Positions 1-12,389 of a stretch of DNA of 64,000 nucleotides are shown one piece after another (position 1 is the first letter of the stretch; every line of letters begins with the position of its first letter). The notes beneath the pieces are model-generated. The model had not been told where the DNA came from and ran no database searches. It saw nothing but the letters and a program-made list of their open reading frames with translations. The position numbers were made by a program, and so were the translations under genes. Source of the stretch: Eutreptiella sp. 'Long Island Sound 2002'. Taxonomy: Eukaryota; Euglenozoa; Euglenophyceae; Eutreptiales; Eutreptiaceae. Where the stretch lies: assembly GCA_964036045.1 (NCBI GenBank), contig OZ038385.1:28232853-28296852 (forward strand), in the 5' to 3' direction.

Positions 1-1214
1 TAAAGGTTTTCTCTGCTGATCCGTGCTTTGCTGGTCTTAGAGTCCCCCGAAGGAACAATGAAAAAAATCTCTGAGGCTTCCTTCGATGGCTCCGTTTCTT
101 TTCCTACTGATGAGGCGCCCTCGGACCGCATGTGTGTCTTAAAAATATTTCTTATACCCAACGTATGAACAATTACTTGCAGTTGATCCTTGAGCCCTTG
201 AAGCTCAGAATCTCGCTGGGTGCGACAGGGGCAGTCGACACGGCAGTACATTCCATGCCCTGCGGGTGCAGGACAGACTGCAGGGCTGCATAGGGCTGTG
301 GACTTTAACCAGGAGTCCACCTTCGGTGCTCCTTCGGTCCTGATCTCTAGACTGGCCTGTTTTGCAGCTTCCAAAATACCTTTCTCGGCCGCTGCAGCCA
401 ATTCAGCCGCAGCATCTCGGCCGGGATAGGAAGAATGAGGGGCGGAGGGCCCAGGAACAGCCTCCCCGGTCTTCACCTTGGGGAAGGGCGTCGCATTCCA
501 TACGTGATGGTGACGCGTTCCCGTGGGGGGGCCGGGCCACCGGACGCTGCGGCGGACACGCACGAGCAGTCAGGCAGGCAAAGCACTGCGCTCACAAGGG
601 CATCCTCATGCTCGTGTCATGTGACAAAGCGTTTCAGGAGGCTTGCCACTCTGAAACAAGGGAACAAAAGTATGTACAGAAACACATCAGGATATGTACA
701 CATGGGGTTAAGACTGGACTGGGGTAAGGGCATCACAGGACAATAGGTACTCAGTCCCAACTCATATCCCAATCCCAGGTCCGACCCTCTCAGTGGCTGG
801 CAGGGGCGGGGGCTCAGACACAACCCATGCCCTGCTCAGTCCGGACCCTGAAACCCTGCCAATAGGGGAGGGTGTCCCGCCCAGCCGCAGGCGAGTTCCT
901 GGGAACCGAGAGGCTCCAAGGCCAACCGACAATGGCTCCCCATGCTCCCGTAACGGCAGGTCCCAACTCCCCTTTTGAGCCAGAGATAAGGCCCCGCCAT
1001 TATCCCCTAGGAGTTGGTAGTTGAAAGTGGGATGTTTCAGCCCAAACTGCTATTAGCTCAAAAAGCTCCAAAATTGACCCCTCGTCCGGACCCGCCAGAG
1101 GTAGGAACGAGGCTACTGGCCCTATGCCCTTCAGGTACGAGCTCTGTGGAGCCTTCACCCAACCTGGTTCCCTCTGAGCTCCCAGCATCAGGGCACCACG
1201 GGTTCGTCAAGTGG

Positions 1215-2430
1215 GGTCATGATGCCAAAATCACCAAAATTGGTGTCATCCCCACGCGTGGCTCGCCCGGCCAGGGCAAGGCTAATAGCTCACAGGATAG
1301 GAGGCAGGACCTTAGACCCTCATCTGAGTGCACAATGTGACGTTAGGTCCGGACTTCTCATGGGCATAGAGATATGGGGCCGCCAAATGACCACACGGGG
1401 GGGCTGAAATTGGGGTCCCAAAAGGGGGTCGTTTTGGCTGCCCAAAATGAGCCAAAATGGGGGTTGTCCTCAATGGTATATCTCCACGCCAGCTCAGAGA
1501 TCGAATCCGCCAGTGCATTTGCGATCCACTTGTCGTCTAACAGAGACTCACATGTACTTGGCTCTTAAGGATCTCCATGGCCCTCGGCGTGGTGATGATC
1601 CAAACCGGGTCCACAAATGCCAAAATGGCAAAATCGCTGGTCTCGGGCGACCAGCCAGGGTAGGAAACATTGGCGATTCTGTCGCGCCAAGCCTGGATTC
1701 GCGACCCTTGATATCCCCTTTGGTCCCTTGCCCTGGGTTATGGCTTGCTGTCACACTGGCTGCTTGCTGTTCATCGAGGGGATGAACACCCGGATGGGGC
1801 AGAAAGCAGCATGCGGTGCAAAGGGGGGGATCATGGATCGCACCAAAAGTTGAATACTCCGGATGAGCCAGAAGAGCAAATACGAAGCTCAATGGTGTTC
1901 AACTACTGGTCATAAGCTACAATCATCGCTCCTCCTACCTAGCTGGATCCCGTGCCCCATGGAGATATGGTAGTTCCAATATGGCATACAATGGCAAAAA
2001 CAGCAAAATTTGGCCAAAATGGCCCGCACTCATGATTCCATATCTCCATGGCCACGGCGAGGATTCTTTCAACCAAAGATGCTATAGACACATGGGACTT
2101 AGGTTCCAATATATGCCGCTTGCCAACCCTCATGGTCGCCTCTAGCTATTTTCCTCACTGGTGGGAAAGTGACACACAAATGGGGCAGAATGGCAACATA
2201 CCCCAAATTGGGTGACTCACAACTCTCCCTTCGAGAGGAGAGGCCACATGGGGAAACACCCCATTCGAAGCGGGTTTATGTGCCCTCTCCGAATTGCCCT
2301 TACCCTTAGTCAAGTGGCGCACGCAACCTCGGGGGTGAAATCAGGGGGAAAAGGGGTTTGTGGCCATTCTGGGCAAAACAGCCAAAATTCACCCAAAAGT
2401 GGTCACTCAAAAAATCGTATCTCCGTATCA
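1215..2430. repeat. Degenerate dispersed repeat with CCAAAATGG and TATCTCC cores
   Basis: The core GCCAAAAT or CCAAAATGG recurs near 1220, 1447, 1616, 2011 and 2375. At 1447, 2011 and 2375 it is followed about 25-35 bases later by a TATCTCC core (1478, 2039, 2410). An inverted GGAGATATGG occurs near 1969 and GAGATATGG near 1371. Spacing is irregular, so this is a decayed family and not a clean satellite. The copy at 1447 contains GAGCCAAAATGG, discussed as a finding. Confidence 0.45.
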
Positions 2431-3238
2431 CAAGAGAAAGGGGCCTCGGGCTTTTGCATGGATGCATACCGAAGCTTTGCTTCCCTTTTGCAACAAGGGT
2501 TGAGGTTCAAAGCATAACGAAAACATTTTTAACACCTCAATCCTTGAAGCACACTATTTATGGGAAAAAGTGCACATATCGGCCATATTGGTATGTACAT
2601 ATCTTTGGGTCATTGAGGAACACGAATATGAGCAAACATTTTTGGAGTAGGAGCATGGTAGGTGCTCTGAAAGATGCCCACTATGATTAGATCGTCTCCG
2701 CCCACTCATGTCATTAGTGCTTGCATATGAGCGCGTGTGCAAAGAGGCAGTATGGCACGCGTGCTCACAAGGCGACATTATATAAAATGGAAGACAAGGT
2801 TGTAAAGGTCAGCCAAGCCATCCACGATGTCCCTCGTGGTCTCTACTTTACATATTGCCTTGCTTCAAGGCTCAACCCCCCGAAGGCTTCGAGTCCGAGC
2901 CTCGGGGGATTGGCCACTTTGGCCTAATTTCCGACCAAAACTTGCCCTTTTTCGAAAATAGAGTTTTGGTACGCATTGAATTGCGTACAGCCGTCGTTGA
3001 GTTGGCTCGAAAATCAAAAATGACTTGAGGGTCTTGTTCTTGTGAGCATTGTGTTCGATTATTAACGTTCATGCTCACAAGGCCACAAAGTTAGGGTTTG
3101 CACACGCAAACGACTTTGGTTTGCGAAACCCATAGGCTGCCTGAAACATCCCTATTGCCCTCTTCCCTATTCAAAGTGATATGCCCATGTGAAAGGGGCA
3201 TGAATGAGAGGCATAGGGGGAGAAAGTAGGGTTCCGTC

Positions 3239-3270
3239 CGAACTCATGGTCCTTGAGAACCATGAGTTCG
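3239..3270. other. Perfect 12-bp hairpin
   Basis: CGAACTCATGGT is followed by an 8-base loop and then its exact reverse complement ACCATGAGTTCG. No T-run follows and no gene is adjacent, so the role is unknown. Confidence 0.6.
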
Positions 3271-3570
3271 AGCGATTGACGGAAAAGCTTGTGCGCTGAT
3301 TTTCTCTCAGACGCAACGGCGAAACATTCTGGCGAACACACCAGATGAAAGTACAAGAAAAGCCCTCTAGATCCAGCTTTTCAGTTTTTTTAAAACCTCA
3401 AAGATACCTGAGAAAATTCCATCACAAAACTCTCCACGGAGAAGCGACGAAGGTGCGCGAGCAGGCGACAACAGGCGGCAATTTCACGACAAATAGAAAT
3501 CGAGGTAGAAATCGGGTATTTCACCGATTTCTGACCGAAAATTGACCAAGACAATAGAATTATGGTAATT

Positions 3571-4091
3571 CTACATGGATTTTATGGTTAGAAATCGGAT
3601 TCCAGATCTCGCAGACTAGAGGACAGGGACATCCCGCTGACAGCCGGTGTCAACGGCTTCCGCAAGGGTGTGACGGCTCACAGGCCTCTGGGCCATGGGC
3701 CATAGGTTATGGGTACCGCTTCACCCCCCTCCTTTGAGCAAACCCTGGGGGGGGCTTGATAACACCCAAGTATGGCAGCGGGTACCCAGGACCATCCCCT
3801 GAAGGGGGGAGGGGGGTCACACCTCACACGTCAGGCTGGTTTCGGGTCAGGTTGCCCATGACAACTCATGGTAAAACAGGTATTTGTTAGTAATCAGAGG
3901 TATAATATCAAGTATCAAGTCCCGGGTCCTGGCGGCGATTGTTCGGCATCCAAAGGACCCGTTAATCCATACCAGGCGCACCGGGTGCTGGCTGCGACGG
4001 TCACTACCACAGTGGCAGTGGCATACACGACCAACATAGGCGTCACACGACGACCGAGGTGGTCCCACAGGTCAAAAGCGACCACAAAGAT
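3571..4091 (-). other. Probable remainder of the gypsy D 3' LTR or flank
   Basis: This stretch continues directly from the left copy of the 515-bp duplication. Before LINE A inserted it would have been contiguous with 16416-16682, just downstream of the gypsy D pol ORF. That position suggests 3' LTR sequence. I could not fix the LTR ends, because no 5' LTR is visible beyond gag to compare. There is no convincing ORF. Confidence 0.35.
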
Positions 4092-4606
4092 CCATCAGGC
4101 TACCCCAGGCTTCCCAAGGCCGCCGGCTGGGTGAGAGTCCCCACGGGTCTTCCCTTGGGCGCACCATGTCCATATCCACGACGCGAGTGCAGAGTGGTAA
4201 AGCCGAAAGAGCTCCTCCATAAGGGAGCGGGCATCAAGGCCGTCTTTCCCCTCGCCCCATTACCACGAAGGCCATGCATGGGGGAGTCCCCATGCAGTCT
4301 GGGCGGAGGGGTCGACTCCTCAGACCACTAGTTTCCCAGGCAGACTGACCGAGGTCAGGACACCGGAGGTCGCCACCCGACTGCAAGTGCGTCTGCGAGT
4401 CGGTAGGCTCACACTGGGACTGACGTTGGCGGACCGCTGGGAGTGTAGTCAGGCAACTGGGCTTCCCGCCTGGCGCCATCAGGATCTCAGCACATCACAG
4501 CCACTAGGGCAGACGGTATCACGGGTACTCAAACATGACAATCTGTACTTAGGTACTGGTCCAGGCTGGACCTTATGTAAGAGCATGTACACGGCGACTC
4601 AGGGCG
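4092..4606. repeat. 515-bp direct repeat, left copy (candidate giant TSD of LINE A)
   Basis: Runs from CCATCAGGCTACCCC to GACTCAGGGCG and matches 15901-16415 in the same orientation and at the same length with few substitutions. The two copies exactly bracket LINE A: GAGGACGG follows the left copy and the (CTTA)n tail precedes the right copy. The right copy continues into sequence next to the gypsy D pol 3' end, which marks the repeat as duplicated target DNA. Confidence 0.8.
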
Positions 4607-5447
4607 GAGGACGGGGGGCACATGGGAGGTGGGTCAAGGAGTATGTCGCGCAGCTGAGGATGGAGTACGTCAGGGCGCTGGAGAGGAGGCCAGTCATCGT
4701 GGTGGGAGACTTCAACTACGATCCCCGGAGGAGGGGCGCGGAGACGGAGGTGGACCGCGAGGTGCGGAGGTTTGTGGAGGAAATGACGCTGCAGGACGTG
4801 TCGTACAGTGGAGCCCCGGGCCCCTCACACTACCCGGCACCGGAAAGCAGCGCGCCGTCGCGGATAGACGCGGTGTACGCGGACCCCAGCTGGGTCAAGG
4901 GGGTGACGGCGGGATACATGGTGGGGCCGTAAGAAATGCAGGACAGGAAGGGGCATTGCCCCATGATGGTGACTGTGGACGTGAAGGTGGGGGAGCCCGG
5001 GGACGAACAGGAGGATGAGCAGGGGTCGTACGAGGAAGGCGTCCGCCTGCCGCCAATGGTGAAGTGGCCGGAGGAGGGGGACGAGAGGTGGCAACAGTGG
5101 GGGCAGCGGGTACACGCCGAAATGAGGCAGGGGAAACAAGTACATCAAGCCATGAGGGGGGCAGCGCGGATATGCGGGATTACGAAGCAAGGGGGGGAGT
5201 CGCAGGCACAGCCCAAGCTGCAAAGGCTGGTGGCCACACTGAGGAAACGGCAGCAAGAGGAGGTCGAGGCGCGGGCGCGGGAAGAGGGGACTGAGTGGCA
5301 AACCGAGGTGACACAGGCGAAGAAGAGGGTGCGAACAGCGAGGAGGGCTGTGAAGGAGGAACACGAGAGGATATACCAGAAAGTGGTGGCGGAACATGGA
5401 AAGGGCGGTGCCGTGCAAGTCGGTACGGTACATCAGAGAGCTTGCTG
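4607..5447 (+). pseudogene. LINE A endonuclease (EEP) C-terminal part
   Basis: Cleaves target DNA to prime reverse transcription in this family. Visible motifs are VVGDFNYDP (about 4700), PSRIDAVYADP (about 4855) and GHCPMMVTV (about 4954), matching the GDxN, SRID and SDH-type motifs of exonuclease-endonuclease-phosphatase domains. The N-terminal Asn and Glu motifs are absent because of 5' truncation. An in-frame TAA lies at 4930-4932 between the last two motifs. The frame then stays open to 5447, but the protein continues in another frame from about 5410. The ORF that reads into this region from 4387 is target sequence fused by chance. Confidence 0.8.
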
Positions 5448-7429
5448 AGGCTGGAAAACCAAAGGAAATCAGGGCGGTGAGACTGCAGTGTGGCAGGGTC
5501 ACTGGCAACAAAAAGGAGGTGCTGGAGGAGGTGGCGCAGAGTTTCAGGAGGCAGCACAACCAGGGGCAGCAGGAGCTAAGTGGGATCACAAGGAGAAAGG
5601 TAAGGGCGTTACCGCGGGTGTTCACAGCGGAGCAGAGCGAGGACATACACCGCAGCAGGGTGACGCTAGGGGAAATTAAAGAGGCAGTGAAGGCTCTCAA
5701 GGGGAAAAAGAGCCCGGGAGTGGACCAGCTGGTGGCGGAGGCGTACCAGCACCTGGAGGCGCCGGAGCTGGATGGTCTAGCGGGGAGGGTCACGGAGGTG
5801 TTGCGCAAAGGCGAGCCCCCAAAGGAATGGGGGGGCAAGGTGCGGCCCCTGTACAAGAAGGCAGATCACCTCAAACCGGGGAACTGGAGACCAATATGCT
5901 GTGCCGTCACAGAGGCCAAGCTGGTCTGGATGGTGATCTTCAGGAGGATACAGCGGCGGCTGTATGCAGCGGGGGTCATACCGGACAATATGTGGGGGTC
6001 AGTGCCGGGTAGGTCCACACAGGAAGCAAGCTTCCTGTACGATATGTACCTCGATGATCAGGACCTAGAGACGTTCATGGCGTTCGTGTACGTGAAGGGG
6101 GCGTTCCCCAACACGCCGCATAGGCTCATAGAGGACGTGTGGCGACAGCTAGGACTCCCATATGGTGACTTCGTGGAAACGTACCTGCGCTCAAGGAGGT
6201 ACACAGTCGCCACGGGGAAGGGGTGTACCAAGTGGGTAACCCCAGGCAGCGGGGTGCCACAAGGCGGGGTGGAGGGCCCGTTTCTGTACTTGCTGGCCAT
6301 GCTCCCCCCGATGAGTTGGATAGCGCGGAAATATCCACCACTGGCGCGGGCGCCACACACGTCGCCGGCGCAGACGTATGTGGATGATGCTGTACCCATG
6401 GCGCGGGATGAAAAGGCCCAACAGGTGGTGCAGGACGTGATGCAGAGGTACGGGAGGGATAACCACCTTGTCTGGAGCGCGGAGAAGTCGGCGGTTCTGA
6501 GGAGGGGTGGAGAGGAAGGCATGGCGCTGGATGTGGGAGACGGAGTGGCATGGCTGGAGAGGGCAGAGGAAGCGGTGGTGCTGGGACATGTGCAGGCCAT
6601 GGAGGCGAGGGGGGTCAGGCTACCTGACAAATTAGTCCGGGGGTTCAGGGTGATGCTGGTGGTCCTGCGGCATCACCCCCCGTCGGTGCAGACGACACTG
6701 TACTACCTGCGGGGGGTGCTCAATGCGGCGGTAGGGTACCAGGGGATGCCCCTCCCGTACTGGAGGGAGCAGCTGGAGGAGGTGGAGGGAGAAGTGCGGA
6801 GGCTCATCAGAGGGTATGAGGGGATACCCGCAGAGATGCCGTGTTGCGTGGTGCGGTGGCCGACGGCCTACTATGGAGAAGGGATGCCCACAGCGGGGGA
6901 GGCGTACAGGGCACACACGGCGAGGACGCTGAGCAGGATGTGCCACAATCAGGAAGAGGTGGTGAGACGGGTGTGCTATCACGCGGTCCCAGACGTTCAG
7001 AAGGAGGAGAACATGTGCCTGCGCTATGTGTGGCACCGGCGCAGACGGTTGGCAGCGGGGAAGAAGGAGCGCATGTGGCGCGCCCTACAGGCAGTGTTGC
7101 CGGGGGAAGAACACATGCTGGCAACCAACAGGACGTGCGGTAGGCGGGGACCAATCCTGGTCCTGGACACGGACTTCCGGGGGGCGGCACATGGGACAGT
7201 ACGGTGGATCAGGAAGGAAGGAGTGAGCATGGAGGTGCTGCACCTGCGCAGGAGGGATATGAAGGAATACAAGAAGGCGGGGCTGCACCATGCGGAGTTC
7301 TATCGGGACACCAGGGTGGTGGAATGGGGTGTATACAGGTGGATGATGCGGAGAGCACGAGGACAAGAGGACGGCGCAAGGTGGAGAAGGAGGATGCGCG
7401 CGATGTGGAACGAGTGGGTAGCGCTGTAG
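5396..7429 (+). pseudogene. LINE A reverse transcriptase
   Basis: A 677-codon open stretch. GKKSPGVDQ lies near residue 102, NWRPICCAV near 162, and GSGVPQGGVEGPF (motif B) near 284. The polymerase box YVDD is residues 328-331. Motif A reads YVKGAFPNTP where LINE B has DVKGAFPNTP: the catalytic Asp is Tyr232, a one-base change, so activity should be lost. The frame opens downstream of a frameshift near 5410. It closes at TAG 7427-7429, which is in frame with the following RNase H ORF and is therefore a nonsense mutation and not the natural end. Confidence 0.85.
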
Positions 7430-9619
7430 GGGATCCAGCAGAGGAAGCCAAGATGCGGGAGAGGAGAGGGGGCGCAGCAAGAGATAGTAGTGCTGGACAG
7501 GGGGGTGAGGGACAAGGCCAGACCGGGCATACTGTTGTGTGCGCCGCTGGGACTCAAAGGACCGAGGGGGAAGGTACAGAGTGCGGCCGGGCAGTGGTAT
7601 GATGTCCATGCAGATATGTTCCGGAAAGACAACATCCCAGATGGGGCAGGACAGGGGGACCAGTGCTGGAGGTGCACCAAGGAGGCGGGGCAAATCCCGT
7701 GGCCAGTCCTACGAATGACGGCGTGGGCGTTCCCGAACGCGACCATGCGCACTACGGACACCAGGGGGCAGTGGTGGGGGCCGGTGCTGCGGCTGCCCAA
7801 GGAGGTGCGGGAGGATGAGGAGGCCCAGGGGGACGTTGAGGTCTGGTGGGGAGAGGAAAAGGAGGGGAAAAGAACAGGGGTCCAGTTTGGATGGGACACA
7901 GTGCGGGGACTACAAGAAGAGGATGATGGGGTGGCGGTGAGTTTCCGGATGACAGACACGGGGAGGACCGACGAGGAGGCGCCCATAGTGCCCATGGGCC
8001 ACAAGTGTGGAGAGAGTGCGAGGAGGATCAGGCTGACGGTCCACGGGTTGCCAGCAGACAGGGTATGGTACCTGATTCTGGTACAGGCATACCTAGAGCA
8101 GGGCAGGGCGAAAGGGGACAGGGCATGGTGCCACGGAGTGGTGGTGACGAAGGGATGGAAGGCGAGGACGGACAATAACTGGGCGGTGTACAGAGGGGTA
8201 AGAGAGCTAAGCATCGGGGATGGGGTACGAGAGTATGGCATTGGGAAGCACAAAGTGTACTGCCACTACCCGAGGGAGGTGGTGCGCATACCGGAGCCCA
8301 CGAAGGAGAGGGTGGTGCTATTTCTGGGCGGGTCCGAGGTGGAAGGACAGCCGCCCATGCCGGGGGCAGCGGCGGTAAGGGTCAAGGGGGTGGGACAGGT
8401 GACGGAGAGTGTGGTGGAAAAGATGGTGTACGGAGCAGCGTCCCATGGAGAGGTGCAGGCGGTGGCGGACGTGGTTGGGGAGATAGGGGAGGACGTACGG
8501 GAAGTGTGGATGGTGGTGGACGCGGAGGCGGACATGGCGTCCCTCAGGAGACTGGTCAGCAGGCCACTGCATGAGGCCCTGGGCACGGGACTGTCGTCAC
8601 AGGTGCACGTGATATGGCAAGGGCTGGGGATGAAGAAATTGCCCCTGGTCATACACCTGGTGAAACAGGAGTCACACAGGGCGGGATTGGGGAATCATGA
8701 GGCGGATGGGGCGTCGCAAGCAGTGGATAAGGAGCAGGACCCAGAGTGGAGGGTGCCAAAGAGCAAGGACCACCTCCACTTGGTGCATATACCTCCAAGG
8801 GTCGGGGAAGAGGAGAAGGCCAGGCCGGTGGTGGAGGAGGACAGAGGCAAGCAGAAACTAAGGGTGTATCCACAGCCGGTGCACATGCTAGCCCAAGTAC
8901 GAGGGGGGCCGGAGGTGGTAGAGCTGAACGAGTACTTGGAGGGCAAGGTGGGACAGCGGATCCACTACCCCAATGTGCTGAGGCCGGAATCGCTGCCCAA
9001 AACGCTGCAAACCAGAAGGCTGCAGGCGATCACGGGGCAGGTGCCGGTGCGTGAAACAATCATGAGGTGGTACAGACATAAGGGTATGGACCTCCCGGAG
9101 GAGTACATGAGGTGCCACTGTGGCCAAGGGCAAGAAACATACGAGCACTTCATGCGGTGTACACAGTATAAGGGGATCGAGGAACCACTGGTTCGGGATC
9201 AGGACGTCCCGTTACTCAAGAAGGGTGCAAGAGGCAGAAGCGCGGTGGAGAGAGAGCTGGGGAAGGAAGGGCACCGCAAGGGACTATGGCACATGGTGAT
9301 AGTGAAACCGCTGTGGCGGGCACTCCAGGAGCATACAGTGGCACCGGAGGCCATGGCGCACAGGCTGTTGCGGCGTATGGTGGAACATCTCCAGGAACGC
9401 ATGGCGTGCAGAGAGACGCAGTTGGAGGCGCGGGCGGACGACATGCGTGATCCAGTCACCAAGCGGGTGGAGATTGTGTTGATCGGGTACAACCCAAAAA
9501 TCACAGAGATGGAAGTACGGAGGCGGCCAGATTGGCGGCCAAGGCGGTCAGGGGGAGAGACGGGAATGGAGGACAGAGAGGGAGACGAGCAGAGGGACCG
9601 CCTGATGGCACGCAGTTGA
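7430..9619 (+). pseudogene. LINE A RNase H and zinc-motif C-terminal region
   Basis: Same frame as the RT, reopening after the TAG at 7427; the first ATG is at 7490. The RNase H domain lies about 8300-8715: HGEVQAV, VVDAEAD and HEADGAS match three catalytic-region motifs. The first motif reads FLGGSEVEG where LINE B has FTDASGE, so the first catalytic Asp is missing. A CHCGQGQETYEHFMRC motif (9112-9159) matches the CxC-H-C motif of LINE B. The stop is TGA 9617-9619. RNase H would remove the RNA template during copying. Confidence 0.75.
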
Positions 9620-9724
9620 AAGAGAATCCGCAAGATATGAGGGCAGGACGGGTGTACGGTTTCATCGCGCAGGGGGGCGTCAGGAAGGGGACCGGAGGGA
9701 AAGGGACAGCGGAAGCGCCCGTCG

Positions 9725-10110
9725 CATGGACTGGAGCGTCCGGGACTGGGCACGCAGAGGCGTAGGGCGGAGCAAGAAGCGGGGAAAACGAAGCGGGGAC
9801 GAGGACGGCGACAGTGCAGAATGCGGCAGAGAGAGTACGACAAAAAGACCCCCCGGATTGGAGCAACCGGGGAGGAATGAAGCACGGCGCTAGCCCCCAG
9901 ACTGGATCGTCCGGGGGTGAACCCGGTGCCACGGATTAAAGCGTCCGAGGCAACTGAGGGAATACGGAAAAAAAAAAAAAAAAAAAAAAGGCGCCCCGGA
10001 TTGGAGCATCCGGGGCGGAAAAAAATACAGCACTAGCCCCAGGACTGGACCCTCCGGGGGGGAACCCGGTGCCACGGACTGGAGCGTCCGAGGCAGCAGG
10101 GAGAATATGA
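9725..10110 (+). repeat. Hairpin-forming CGGAYTGGAGC-TCCGGGG repeats with internal poly(A)
   Basis: The motif (CGGA)(C/T)TGGAGC(G/A)TCCGGGG recurs near 9729, 9854, 9900, 9940, 9997, 10043 and 10077. It lies inside two 143-bp-spaced copies (9851 and 9994) that also share AACCCGGTGCCACGGA. Several units can fold, for example CCCCGGA with TCCGGGG. A run of 21-22 A lies at 9968-9989 between the two large copies. The block separates the RNase H ORF from the second ORF. Confidence 0.65.
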
Positions 10111-10207
10111 CAGAGCACCCCACACGTAGGGCGCGCGAACAGCGGAGGTAAAGGGCGGGGGAGGTGGGGGAAAACGGCGACAGGGCGCAGGACTCAGGCG
10201 TGATCCC

Positions 10208-12389
10208 ATGTGCAGCGCAATGTCACACATGCCTGACCCGCAGCCCAGCCAGCCACCGACAGTGCGGGCAGAAGTGGCCCGCATGCAGGCAGGCGCAGCC
10301 CCGCGGCCCCCCTCACTGGCGTCCTCGGCGACGTCTGCGGACGTGTCGTCGCCCTCGTCTCCGGAGAGCCCGGAGACGGTCAGGGAGGAAGGGCCGGGGG
10401 CTACAGGGCGACAGAGGGGGGAAGGAGCCGTGGTGGGGAAGGGAGAGGGGAGGGAAAAGGGAGGACAGGCGGAGGCGGGGAAGGGCGGGGCAGAGGGGGT
10501 GGCGGCAGGGGGTGAAGGGCAAGGGGAGGGGCAGGGGCAAAGGGCAGCGGAAGGGCCAGGGGCGGACCCGTTCAATGTCGTTGATGTGAGGGCGGGCATG
10601 GATATGAGGAGCAGGGAGTGGAGGAGTCGGAGGGAGTCGGTAATCGCCGACATCCTCGAGGTGTCGGAGGATGAGGGGGAGGGGGCGGGGAGGATGGCGG
10701 TGGAGAGAGGCCCAGGACAGCCGTCGGCGTCCAATGTTCTGGCGGCTGCCATGAAGTCCATCCTCCCGGAGGTGCGGAGGCAGGAGGAAGGCAAGGGCGG
10801 ACGAGGGCAGCTAGAGGCGGGAGCGGCAGGGAGCGGAGACAGCAGCCTGAGCACCGGAGGGAGAGGGCGGACGGGCAAGGGAGGGAAAGGGCAGGCAGGG
10901 ACGTCGGGGGCTGTACACGCGAAGAAACACCTGGCAGGAAAGGGGGGAAAAGGGAGTGGACGGGGGCGACAGTGGCCGCAGCCCCAACGCTCGTTCAGGC
11001 AGCCGCCGCCGGGGTCGCCCCCAGGGGTCAGTGCGGCGGTAAGGGCGGAGGAGGAGAGGCAGGTGCGCCGCCAGGAGGCGGCGCGGTACGAGGCGCTGGC
11101 GAACGTGGGGCACCAGCGCCGTCGCCGCCACCCCCCAGAGCAAGGGCCGGACACCGTCTACCAGTTGGAGATGGAGCCGGGGAGGACGGGAATGAGGGGG
11201 GGGCAGGCGGAGCAGAGCAGCGCAGCGGTGCAGGGCAGTGGTGCGGAACAGGTAGAGGCCGGCAGGGGCAAGCAGGGGAAAGGGGCGGGGCAACAAGGGC
11301 TACAGGGGAAGGAACAGGGGAGGGCGGGACTCCACGGAGTAGGCGGTAAGGGACGCGGGGCGATGGGGCGACAAGGCAAGGGGCAGGGGAAGGGGGGTGG
11401 CCTTGGGTACATCGGCTCGCCGGTGTTCCCAGGGACGGGATTTGGATGGTGGGGAGGTGTAGTCCCGACAGCCGTCCCACCAATCATCCCACCATTCCCG
11501 CCGCCGCCATACCCAGCGATGGGGATGATGTACCCGCCCCTGCCGGCGTACCCGGGCATGCAGCCACAGGCGCACATGCAGCAGCACCAGCAGGCCAGTG
11601 GGACAGCGTGGGGAGCGCAGGAAGGGAAGGGAGAGGAGCACAGGAGGGCGTGGGAGAGGTTCGGGGAGGCAGGGAGGTGCCTGCGGGAGAGGGAGGCCAG
11701 AGTCAAGGGTGAGGTGGGCGGAACGGAGGAGGGGAGGACGGAGGGGACAGACGGGCCGCAGGGAGGGGAAGCAAAGGCAGTGGATGAGCTGCAGAGGGCG
11801 TGGGCGGACCTTCGGAGGAGGCAGGAGGGGGTTGAGTGGGCGGAACGGGAGGGAGGACGACAAGAGGAGGGTAGGGGGCGGGAGGATACCCCGCTGGTGC
11901 CGTTCGGACGGCCGGCTATCCCACCGGAGCAAGAGGGAGAGTTGCAGGAGAGGGCATGGAGGCGGATCAGGGGGGGGGGCGGCGAGGCTGGCGGACAGGG
12001 ACAGGGCGGTGGCGGCGCGGGAGCGCAGGGTGCGGGAGGAGGAGGAGGCGGTGGCCCGGGGGGGCCACTGGGTCCTCCCGGATCCGGAGGGGGACACCCC
12101 CTCCACGGATGTGGAGGGGCGGTCGCCGTCAGGCAAAAGGGCCAGGGAGGAGGACGAGGAGGCAGGGCAGGAAAGGGGGAAGCGGCGCAGGGGGGAGGAG
12201 CGAGGGGCAGGGGAGGCGGAGGGGGCACCGCGGCCGGCCAGCCCCAGTCCGGAGCCGAAGCCGACGGACTGGGACTCGGAGTCCCCGCCGCCGCGGCAGT
12301 ATGCGCCGCCGCCGGTGCGGAGGAGACCCGGGACGGTCGCGGGGTGGACGGAGGGGGACGTGGCGGAGCTGGCCCGCTACGTGAAGTGA
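10208..12389 (+). pseudogene. LINE A second ORF, low-complexity protein with conserved C-terminus
   Basis: Starts at ATG 10208. The protein is rich in Gly, Glu, Arg and Pro. It has a Pro-rich patch (PPFPPPPYPAMGMMYPPLP, about 11490-11560), then a charged helix likely to form a coiled coil (RDRAVAARERRVREEEE, about 12000). The frame breaks at a run of ten G (11970-11979). The true continuation is the third frame, ending WTEGDVAELARYVK with a stop at 12387-12389. That ending resembles WWSPPALQELRRWVK in LINE B and B', and KSILPEV near 10760 resembles PSILPAV in LINE B, so this is the same ORF. I see no Ulp1-like protease here, unlike LINE B. Confidence 0.55.

Larger units (their letters stand above)
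1..3570. other. Lower-GC flank, no recognisable gene
   Basis: Only short ORFs (about 120 codons or fewer) are present on either strand and none shows a family motif. Base composition is clearly less GC-rich than the retroelement block to the right. The stretch 1215-2430 holds degenerate repeats and 3239-3270 holds a hairpin, both listed separately. This could be host intergenic DNA or very old decayed repeats. I see no tRNA, rRNA or LTR boundary in it. Confidence 0.6.

Noticed and set aside
4387-4606. N-terminal extension of the LINE A endonuclease ORF
   Set aside because: This part lies in the 515-bp target duplication and recurs at 16196-16415 without any LINE. The in-frame fusion is accidental.
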